DNA of 64,000 nucleotides, from the NCBI GenBank assembly GCA_002049455.2, contig KV918781.1, positions 372,001-436,000 of the forward strand, in the 5' to 3' direction. The number at the start of each line of letters is the position of its first letter. Position 1 is the first letter of the stretch. The notes beneath the pieces were generated by a model. It was not told where the DNA came from and ran no database searches. It worked only from the letters and a program-made list of their open reading frames with translations. Shown here piece after piece: positions 32,409 through 41,459 of the stretch. The stretch comes from Porphyra umbilicalis (taxonomy: Eukaryota > Rhodophyta > Bangiophyceae > Bangiales > Bangiaceae). Both the position numbers and the translations under genes were made by a program.

Positions 32409-34565
32409 GTGGGGCGGGGGGGGGGGGGGGAGGATGCGTCGGACGGGCAGAGTGGTGAGGCACATAATACTGCTGCGGCTGCCTCTGAGCCGCAGACACT
32501 GCGGCCAAACGGCGTGTGCATCCCCGCCGATGTGTTTCAAGACAATATTGACAACTTTGTGGCGTACAACTTGGCCATCCAGCATTGTTTGCCACGCGGG
32601 GCTACGGACGACTACCCGCGACAGAGGCGCTCATCAGGGACCTGTCGGACCCCTCACACCCTCAACTCGATGGTGGAGTCCAGCGTCAACCTGCTCACAA
32701 AGAAAGACGATTGCTTTCACGCCGGCTGTGACGCGTTCAGCGCTCAACGCAAGGATCTCAATGCCTGTGATGTAAGTATCGCCCCTCGTTTGCGCGCTGA
32801 CGGGAAGCCCCCCAAGCAGGCAACCTACTGGCCGTTGCTTCCTTGGGGATGGATGATGCTGGCAGACCCGGACGTTGAGGCCGGCATGGTCAAGACCATG
32901 GAGCAAGCACAAGAGGCAGCTGCAGCTGTCCCACCGAAAGATCTTCGAGATTGGTTTGACGGAAAAATCTTCCGCAAGCTCGTGTCACAGGGCTACTTCT
33001 CATCCAGCACCTGTGTCGCCCCAAGCATTTCCACGGACGGCTTTCAAGCGTGGAAGCAACGAGGTTTCGAAGGTTGGACCATTGTGGCGACCATATTTAA
33101 CGTCGATCCAAGTGGAAGAGTACAAGTGGTGTCGCAGTTGATCCTCGGGATCACCCCTGGACCAGGTCAACCAGCCGATGTGGAGTCGTTTTTCCATCCA
33201 ATTGCCGAGGAGCTGAACACCCTCGCCGCCAGGGTGAGCGCGTGACAGTCGCGGTCTAGGACGAGCCCCCGCTCGTACGTGCCTTCGCATTTCAGTTCAC
33301 GACGGACATGCCTGGCGGTGATAAGCTGCTGAACGGTATTGGCGGCAATGGCGAGAACCCAGGCAGTTTTTTCCTAGCTTCAGGGGTGCGCCAAAAACGG
33401 CGGTACTACTGCCCCCTCTACGCGCCCGATGCTCCCTTCCCGTCCCAACGCCGTCGCTTCGAAGTGCTGGGCAGCGCGACACCCCGACGTACTGCGGCAA
33501 GCATTAATGCGGGTGTTTCCAGGGTCGAAGAGGCACGCGCAACGGGCAAGAGCAGGCTGCTGTACGCTCTTTGGCGCAACACGAGGGCTTCAAGGGATAC
33601 TCGCTTTTCTTCTTTCCCAGCCCTGAGACCAAGTCGCGCTACCCCTCCCTTAAATACCTGCGGGGAATCGGGTATGAGCTGATACCATTTGACACCATGC
33701 ACTTGTTCCTTTTCGATTTTATGCCTCGTCTCTGGGAGCTGTTTGCGGGTGAGAACGACAAGTTGGGTGACGAGCAGCCCTGGGTCCTGTCGAAGGCGGT
33801 CTGTGAGACAGAAGGCCGCGAGATCAAGGTCGGCCGCAAAACGGTGCCCCTGAACCAAGCGCGCTGCCTGCGGGATATCAGCAAGCATTCGGGCTCGTAC
33901 AACGCCGTCGATTGGCTGTACTTCCTCCTGAGTGTCAGTAAAGTCGTACTTGCTGATCGAATTGCCGATGAATATTTCAAGATGTTCATGCTGCTTTGCC
34001 GGGCCGGGCGCCTACTTTCCAAGCCAAGTTTCATGATGGAAGGCGAACTTCAAGAGGCAGACAAGCTCATCAAGCGCTTCTGCCACACCTTCTACACGCA
34101 CGTGTACGCCAGAAAAGAGGATCGGTTTCGGGTGTGCCGTCCCACCATTGTTGCCGTGCTGGACGTGACTGCCAAACCCTTCGTTCCTGTGGGCCAGCCT
34201 GGTCGTTCAGGCAGTTCCCGACGGAGTGCCTCCTGGGCACTGTCTCTCGTCTCATACGGTCACGACGCTTTTCTTACGCTGCGCTGACTACGGCGGTGTC
34301 ATCGAAGTACTTGGGGGAGCTCGTGACAATTTTTCTCGGGGCACATGTGGCGGACGAATGGGACGAGGCGACGGGAAAGCCTGTTCGATGCGAAAATGAA
34401 GATCCTGCTGGCACATTTTCTCTTTCGAAGGAGCCCAAGGTTGATCTACTGCCTTCGACGAGACCGGCGGCTGAGCTGATTGGCGAGGAGCTGATACGTG
34501 AGAAGGCGGTTCTACATTTAGAGGGCGCCTCCAACGTTCCGGAGGATTTAATGGCGAAAAAATAA
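32409..34565 (+). pseudogene. CACTA/tnp2-type transposase with intron, several frameshifts
   Basis: The first exon contains CDAFSAQRKDLNACD, YWPLLPWGWMMLADP, WFDGKIFRKLVSQGYFSSST and STDGFQAWKQRGFEGW, then LGITPGPGQPADVESFFHP. This is the tnp2 order seen in CACTA/En-Spm-like transposases. The reading frame stops in a 62-bp GT-AG intron (33234-33295). Exon 2 opens FTTDMPGGDKLLN as the family requires. It then changes frame near 33425, 33600 and 34170, while still showing ELIPFDTMHLFLFDFMPRLW, NAVDWLYFLLSVSKV and CGPAWSFRQFPTECLLGT. The last frame ends at 34565. No Met lies in frame before 32670, so the start is uncertain. Three shifts not at homopolymers argue for true decay. Confidence 0.7.
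33234..33295 (+). other. Intron, 62 bp, GT-AG, phase 0
   Basis: Donor AGG|GTGAGC and acceptor TTTCAG|TTC join LAAR to FTTDMPGG, restoring the tnp2 frame. The unspliced frame stops five codons into it. Confidence 0.7.
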
Positions 34566-35817
34566 CGGGTCAGTGGAACTGTTTTCGAAATATCTGCCTC
34601 GTCGCCTTCGTCAGAAACGCTAGATGCGACGCTTGACTTGGGCGTCTCTTCCGCGTCGCATCGGCTGCCGTCGTGGGCATGCCCTGATGCTCCGGCGCGA
34701 GCGCTTTCCCGACTGGCCGTAGCCGGTCGGGCCTGCCACCCCGAGGGCCCCCCAACGCCGTTCTGGGGGTGATCATTTGCTGGACCGCCGCCACCACCAC
34801 CAATGTCGATGTGGCGACGCTTTTCTGGCTGCTTTTGCAGGTAAAAAGTCGACCTGGACACTTGCGGAGGGTCACTACGTCCGCCATCTGGGCAGGCGTA
34901 GCAGTCACAAAAAACACCCCTGCACGACCTGGGGTCGCTTTGGTGCTGCAGGTAAACTGAAGATGGGGGGGGGTGAGGGGGGAAGGGCGGGGAGAGGAAG
35001 GCGACGCGGTGGCGGTGGCGAAGCGTGCACCCGGCGGCGGGCTTGTGCGCATGACTGAGATGAGTTGCCATCGAGAAGTCGAAAGGAGGTGCCTTTATAG
35101 GCAGTTTGGGGGAGCTACTGTCCGAATAATTTGCAGTAGGTCCCTCCAGCGAGTCGAAGGTACTGGAAGTCTCGATTGCATTCCGGATCTTTCCAGTGCT
35201 TTGTCGTTTGATCGCCCATAAGATGAGTCACCCTCCAGCTTACACTCGAGAGTCGCGCGATTCATTGCTGTGTCGAACCTTCCTCCCGTGTCACATTGCC
35301 GCCCCGCTCCCCCCCTCAGAGGATTCCCACATGCCATTTCCCGATCCGAGGAACAGTACTTTCAGACACGACCGTGAGGGGGGGGGACACCGCACTGGCT
35401 GGCTCGTCAGAATCGGGTGAAGTGCCGCCGCGAGGCGGCCCGCAGATCTGGTAGGCTCCCAGGAATCGGGTGGGTTGCCGCTGGCAATCAACACGGGCAC
35501 CTGTGTGCACATCAACCGGGGATTTCCGCGATCTGCTCCACACGGCACCCCGAAATGCAGTGTAAATCGCTCCATGACAGCCGATTTAACCCGGGATCCC
35601 ATGTCTCCTGAGATTTTGGGTCAGAAAAGCCGGGATATCGGGGCTATTTTTCTTGTAGGGCCACAAGCCCCGCAACTCCCGAGGTGGGGGGCGTCGGAAC
35701 CCGCTTTCTCCGCACGGGATGTACAATTCTTGGGTGATTGTCACAGAACTTGATGGGAAGTGAGTTGACAATACCGAAACCGTTCCCTTTTGCCGTTCAC
35801 GGAGGGAAAGTTGCCGC
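34566..35817. other. Spacer, nothing firmly supported
   Basis: This contains GC-rich low-complexity sequence and short ORFs only. 35663-35721 is a repeat shared with 38016-38074, listed separately. Confidence 0.35.
35663..35721. repeat. Short dispersed repeat, copy a
   Basis: CAAGCCCCGCAACTCCCGAG, then GTGGGGGGCGTCGGAACC and CTTTCTCCGCACGGGATG, match 38016-38074 with few differences. Confidence 0.65.
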
Positions 35818-35844
35818 TCCGGTGGCTGATAAGAGTCACCGTAC

Positions 35845-36260
35845 GTCGCAGAGAAGGGGGAGCTAAGTGTGAATACCCGGTACTCGTGCAGCACGTCGAC
35901 ACCCTTGCTCGACGTAATACACGCGCCTCGACAAGGGTGTCCTATTGCAGCGTGCAGAAATCGCAGAAGCACCTCGTTGAGAGGACAGGAGAGTTCGGAC
36001 TCGCTTGTTGAGCATCTTCCTTCGTTTGCATACGGGCATTCCCGCTATGACCCTGTACACCAAATCAGGCGCTTCCAGAGAAGTTTCTGATGCGCTCAAA
36101 AAGTCGGAGTAAATTGCTCGACTGCAAAGGTATGCCAGTGAAGACATGGTTTGCACGAAAAATTGCTCCACAGAGGAGTTTACGAGGGGTGGTGCAAGTT
36201 CTGAACGAGCAGTTCGGGCAAGAACCGGGCTCGTGGTGCATCCAGCAACGAGGTGCACTG
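35845..36260 (+). repeat. 417-bp dispersed repeat, copy a
   Basis: It runs from GTCGCAGAGAAGGGGGAGCT to CAACGAGGTGCACTG. It is colinear with 62071-62487 at roughly 85 percent identity by eye, and weaker similarity extends about 25 bp further left. No coding frame is shared. A fragment also occurs at 27914-27966. Confidence 0.8.
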
Positions 36261-36603
36261 CGCAGGAAACCTGGGATGCCGGCATCGAGAGAACCTGGGA
36301 TCGGCTGAACTCTGATTCGCTCCCGCAGCGCCACGTTGCAATAATAAGAAGCTGCCGGTCCCGCTGTCAACGACCACCCGAAATAACGTCAGGACATATG
36401 GTGACGCTCGATAAGAACTGGCTCAAGTCTCACGGAAACCATGTTCACTTCTCAATTAACCATTGCTGGTTGATTTAGTTCCTTTGTCCAGGTATTCGTA
36501 ATTGCATTCACCATATACCGCTAGTGGTTGGGCTCTTGCCCAGCGTTTCCGTAATGCAGATTGCATGGACAGGGCTCGATGAACGACAAGGAGTTTAGTC
36601 AGG

Positions 36604-37217
36604 CTAAAGGTTTATTGCAATTAAATTGCTGGGCGACTGGGCGGTCGCGTCGGCAATCGCGCCAGCATCAGCTGCTCGTCCATCGCCCGCCCCACCAGGC
36701 CCGGCCGGTAGAGCTTGCGGCACCGGCAACGACGATGGTGCCGGGAGCCGCGGCAGCCGCGGGACCACCACCGGCGCCGCCGCGGGTGCTGCGCCGGTCG
36801 CGTCAGCTCTTCTGGTCGCGGCGGCCTCCCTCGCTACGTCGACCTCCCTGGCCACGCCGGCATCCTTAGCCCTGCCGGCGTCCTTGGCCGTCGCACACCC
36901 GCCTTCGCGGCAAAGTAGGCGGCGCGGTCGTTTGCCGTCTTTGAAAGAAGCGCGCAAGCGTTCCAACTGCGCTGGCACACGCCCAGCCGTGTCTCCTTGA
37001 GCTCGAGAAAAACGATGGCGATGCTCAGGTCCGCGAGCATCTGCTGGCAAAACGTCATCTGAGGGTGAAAGAACCTCGCCGCCTGTTGTGCTAGGCTCTG
37101 TAGGTGTGTCTTGCCGACGGACGAGATGCCCACCGCCGGGTGCTTAAAATTCGGCATGTGATTGGTAGAGCCGCATGTGAGCGCCACGGTGAGGCGGGCA
37201 GAGTTTGGGTCGTTCAC
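36604..37217 (-). pseudogene. CQRS-motif repeated gene, copy 2 (frameshifted)
   Basis: The frame starting near 37217 gives MTFCQQMLADLSIAIVFLEL, then ETRLGVCQRSWNACALLSK, homologous to copy 1 at 28920-29243. It stops at 36834. A second frame from about 36920 continues with an Ala/Asp/Arg-rich repeat (AKDAGRAKDAGVAREVDVAR) and a Pro/Ala tail ending NLIAINL at 36604, so one frameshift near 36920 is likely. A third frame upstream (37144-37440) may be an earlier exon. Function is unknown. Confidence 0.4.
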
Positions 37218-37624
37218 TAGGTTGAAACCGCTTGGCTTGCTGGGACCAGGGCAGCGCAGGGCCGTAAGCGTTCATGTGCGGCAGCACGATTTCCAGAGCG
37301 AAAAGCAAAACAGTCAACGGAGGTCTGGCCGGGGGTGGCTGCGTCATTTTCCAGTCAAGCACCCGGTCGTGGCTAATGGCAACGAAGAAACTCGTGCTTA
37401 TCCTCCGGGAGTTCGTTAGGTAACACATCGTGCAGCCCACGAGCAGAGAAAGGTTGTGCCCACTCCGGGGAGGTGAGTGGGAAGAGAGCAGGCAGTGTTC
37501 GCAGCCTGACGCCTCTCAAACGGCGCTACCCGCTCTGGCCGCCGCTGAAGCCGACACCTCTCGCGGCCTCCTGTCCCTGCGGGGGCAAGAAAGCACCCCT
37601 CTCTCGTAGCAATACACGAAATGG

Positions 37625-37790
37625 GGCGTAGCCTCGCAAGCGAGGGTGCAGTCCTGGCTAACTCTTTTCCTGCACTGCCCGACCCTCCCCCCCCCGCAGG
37701 CACCCGCTTCTCGTACAATAAAAGAAGTAGGACGTGGCCTCGCAAGCGAGGGTGCAGTCCCGGCTCACTCCCTGCCTGCGCTGCCCTCCT
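37625..37790. repeat. Direct repeat, ~60 bp twice, 108-bp spacing
   Basis: GCCTCGCAAGCGAGGGTGCA occurs at about 37630 and 37738, followed by similar GTCC-GGCT-ACTC-CCTGC sequence. Each copy contains the small palindrome CCTCGCAAGCGAGG. Confidence 0.7.
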
Positions 37791-38015
37791 CCGCCAACCC
37801 CTCACTACGGCACCCGACGCCCTTTGCACAGTTCGCAGCTATGCCCAGTGCTCAGCCATGCTCAGTACTCAGCCATGCCCTCACCCGCGCAGTTTTTCGA
37901 CAACAATGGGAAGGACGAGATACCGGCCTGATGCAGCTCAGCTCGGAATGATACAGCACGGCAACATCAGTGGGCATCCGGCACAGAGTCAGCAAAGCGA
38001 TGCGGATATCGTGCC

Positions 38016-38074
38016 GCAAGCCCCGCAACCCCTGGGGTGGGGGGCGTCCGAAACCACTTTCTCCGCACGGGATG
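38016..38074. repeat. Short dispersed repeat, copy b
   Basis: This is the partner of 35663-35721. It is preceded by CGATGCGGATATCGTGCC, which is also seen near 28440. Confidence 0.65.
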
Positions 38075-39254
38075 CATTAAAGAGGGCGCAAGCGCAGCGA
38101 ACAGCCTGGGCGCGTGCCACCTGAGAAAGATGATCCGAAGGAATGTAAAAATAAAGCATATCATACAAAAGCAACGATGCGAACGATCCCCTCCAAGAGC
38201 GCCACTTTGCCTCACAAACACAGCGCAACCCGGCCCTGTTGGTTCGCCGCAACCCCCACTCCTTTCACTCTGTCGCAAACGTCGGCTGCGGCCGCGCCGC
38301 CTGCCACGCCGGGCGGCGGCGTCGCCACCCGCCCCATCGCCTGGGGCCGTCCTCCCCCCCTGCGACACCCCCTCACTCCCCTCGACGCAGAGGCCGCGCG
38401 GAAGGCGACAGGAAATAACGGCGGGCGGCGAGGAAGGAGACGCGGGGACTCCCCACCGCCCGCCGCTTGCTCTTCAACGACAGTGCATGGCACAGCAGCT
38501 CGCTCACCCGCCTGCGCGCCCGCGAGGGGGGCGCGGCCGATCCGACAATCGGGCCCCAACGGGCAAAATGCGCTGATGACAACTACCACGCGCAGGAACC
38601 CCCCCCCCCCCCCTTCTCAAGAATCCCTACCCCGTACCTCGCCACGCCACGCTTCCCCGCCCCGCCGCTCTCCCCCCCCCCACCGCCAGCGGTGCGCCGC
38701 CTCCCGCCCGCACCTCGACAGCACCGTCAACGGCGAATGACCGCCGCGGAACTGCCGTCCACCGTCGGCCACGGCAACGGCCAATGCCAGTGACGGCCCC
38801 GCGAGGGCGCCGCCCGCTCTGGGTGCTTGCGGCAACCGCACCTGCGCCAGCGGTCGCCGCCGCGCCCGTCCCGGCGCCGACTGCGGTAAGCTTCCCGCCC
38901 GTGTCCGCACCGCCGCGGTCGTGGCCGCCGTACGTGGCGCCCCGCAGCATGGCGCCAGTCGACTACGCTGCGTCGGCGGCGGTGGCGGCGCCAGCACTGT
39001 GCGTCGCCTGCCTCCACGCGGTGACCGTCCGTCGGCCGCCTCGCAGTGAGGGGGGCACCCGCGCGGCGGCCACATCGGCCGGAGGCGTCGTCAGGCTGTG
39101 CCTGGCAAGTGCAGCCGCAGTGGCTTGCCATTTATGGCAGCATGATGCTGCACTCCTCTACGCACGCGAACAGCTCTTTCATGAACCATCATCACATACT
39201 GCGAAATACAACGAAAAGCAAAATGAACTTATCACAGACTTGTAGCAGAGTTAA

Positions 39255-39535
39255 CAGTAACACCCCGAGTAACAGCCCCGATAACACCCCAAGTATCACC
39301 CCGGTAACACCCCGGTAACACCCCGAGTAACACCCCGGTAACACCCCGGTGACTCCGCAGTAACTCCGCAGTAACACCGTGAGTAACACCGCGAGTAAAA
39401 CCCCGGTATCACCCCGGTAACACCCCGGTAACACCCCGGTAACACACCGGTAACACCCCGGTAACACCCCGGTAACACCCCGGTAACATCCCGGTAACCC
39501 CCCGGTAACACCCTGAGTAACACTCCGAGTAGTCT
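39255..39535. repeat. Minisatellite, 11-12-bp GGTAACACCCC units
   Basis: About 24 units of GGTAACACCCC, interspersed with 12-bp GAGTAACACCCC and a few diverged units (GTGACTCCGCA, GGTATCACCCC). A short array of the same unit recurs at 61987-62040. Confidence 0.85.
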
Positions 39536-39609
39536 TTCTCCATTCTTGTCGCTTTCGTTCTTGTCCAGGGGGGGATAGCAACGAACGCGGTCGACCGGCC
39601 TCTACGGTA

Positions 39610-39992
39610 TTGCAGATCCCCGAATTTTATCCTGGGGGACAGAGACAGAGACTGACTCTGAATAAGAGCACTCTATTGGTTCAAAACGACAGTAAGAGGG
39701 CATTGAAGACAATAGAAAGCCCGCATTCTGTGCCAGGACCTTGCATCGAGCAGAACTCACTGTTTGTTGCCGCTTGATCCGCTTTTCTTGGCACGGAGGA
39801 AGCTGCCAACGCGAGATCTTGAGATTTTCTACTGTCTCCTCGCCAGAAGTGCAGAAAAGAAGAGGAGCTGATGTTGATTTCCAGGCTGTATGGGCATCTG
39901 TAAGCAATCAGGAGCACCAAGTCAGTTGCAGGGGCGCATCTGATTGGTGGAGAGAGTCGGTCCGCAAGTCAGTCTCTGTCCACCAGGACAAA
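39610..39992. mobile_element. MITE, TTGCTGATCCCC family, near-full copy
   Basis: It begins TTGCAGATCCCCGAATTTTA and is colinear with 24854-25251, including AACAAACAGTGA-like, GATCTTGAGATTTTCTACTG and GTCCACCAGGACAAA blocks. The terminal GATCAGCAA is lost where a related element (TTGCTGCTTGCCCAATTCTG) begins at 39993. Confidence 0.75.
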
Positions 39993-40842
39993 TTGCTGCT
40001 TGCCCAATTCTGTCCTGGTGGACTGAGACTGGGACTGACTGCGAATAAGGGCCTACAATTGGCTCAGAAGCGCTGTCAGACGCGACTTCAGCCAATAAAA
40101 CGTGCGGGTTAGTGACGATGGCCTTGCACAGACGAGAAGTCACTGTTTTCCTACCCTGCAAGCGGATCATCTCCGCTCCGAGTCCAGATCGTGCCGTGAT
40201 CCGGAGAATTCTCACTGTTGAGCATCAAAAAACACTGCCAAATGTCGACGCTGTTTTCGAAGCCTGGAGGCATATCGACACCTCGGGTGTCACCACCATT
40301 TCACGAACATGGGGGGGGGTGTCGACACCGACAGCCGGACACGTGCCCACTCGTGGCGGCTCGTGTCGGGTCCCCTCGAGGTGTGGTCTACTTCTTGTTC
40401 CGACGGCGCTGCCGGGCGGCGCCTGTACGGAACATTCATGGCCACGCTGGCGTCCCCGCACACCCGTGCCATCCGGGAAATCCGAGCTTTCCCGCGCTTC
40501 CCAGTGTGGCCCCCATCCGTGAAGCGTATCTCCGGGGCGCATTGCGCTTCATCCCGCCATTTTTGCGGGCTACGGGCACACGCACTACTTGCGCTTCCCC
40601 TCAGGCGGCCGTGGTGAACCTGGCAGGACGTATAGGTGCCGCCGTGCAGCAGGCTCTATGGGGGACGGCGTGGCTCGTCGGCTCGCTTTTGGCCGCATGC
40701 GTGGCGGGTGCCAGCCAGCGGGTTCTCGTCCTCGGCGCGGGGGCGCTCGTGCTCTTGCGTGCTGGTGCTCGTGCGCTCACCTGCCGGAACGCCCCAGGGT
40801 GCGGCTCCTCATCGGTGCTTTAATTTGCACAGGCTGTGTACG
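39993..40842. other. Upstream of the Ulp1-like ORF
   Basis: It starts with a related TIR end (TTGCTGCTTGCCCAATTCTG, then GGACTGAGACTGGGACTGAC). A frame at 40218-40823 ends in hydrophobic stretches (LWGTAWLVGSLLAACVAGAS) and might be a short exon, but there is no motif. 40215-40345 is a repeat shared with 61556-61690. Confidence 0.35.
40215..40345. repeat. Dispersed TGTCGACAC repeat, copy a
   Basis: CAAATGTCGACGCTGTTTTC, then GCCTGGAGGCATATCGACAC and a G-run followed by TGTCGACACCGAC, match the reverse complement of about 61556-61690. Confidence 0.6.
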
Positions 40843-41428
40843 ATGGAAGGGTCGCAGTCAGGCGGGGGTGAGGCTGGGGGCGGGGCATGGGGTCGACAGA
40901 TGCCTGGTTTGGGATCACAGGGCCTGTATGGACTGCCGAGAGTTGAGTCGCTGTTGCCTGTTTGCGAACCGGGAGAGACGGCGGGGCAGACGATGTGGTC
41001 CACTGCGTCTCAAACTCTATTCCCTTTGACACCATCTGCCGCAATCGCTGTGGAGCTGCCGCATGTATCCCCTGAACTTTGCATCCCCCCTCCTGGCGGA
41101 GAGTTTGCGTGTTCACAACTCCCATCTTTGCCCCCAATCTCCTCGTTACTTGGACCCGCACCTGAGACTGGGGCGTTGCTGGCCCCTCTGCCGCGTCCCC
41201 CGCCACCACCGCGGCGTCCCTCGCCGCCGCTTTCTGTTCCACTGCCCCGACCACCACCGTCCCTTCCACCTCCCCGGCCCTCCCCGCCGTCGGCGGCGCG
41301 TTCTCCGGTCCCCCCTCCGTCTCCTTCCTCACTGCTGTCACTATCGTCGCCACCGCAGCCGCCGCCGTCGCCGTCGCCGCCACCGCCGCCGCCGCAGCCG
41401 CCGCCGTCACCGTCGCCGCCGCCGCCGC

Positions 41429-41459
<31 letters not shown>

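Larger units (their letters stand above)
37441..39249. other. GC-rich spacer with short duplications
   Basis: Overlapping frames are Ala/Pro/Arg-rich without motifs. 37625-37790 holds a duplicated segment, listed separately. 38580-39100 is low-complexity, with C-runs at 38600-38613 and 38677-38685. Confidence 0.35.

Noticed and set aside
32771-32820. Possible second intron (GTAAGT...CAG) in the plus CACTA copy
   Set aside because: The frame is open across it and reads family-like sequence (RADGKPPKQATYWPL), so removal is not needed.
39255-39535. Telomere-like array
   Set aside because: The 11-bp unit is internal to the window, is not a known telomere repeat type, and is flanked by MITE sequence on one side.
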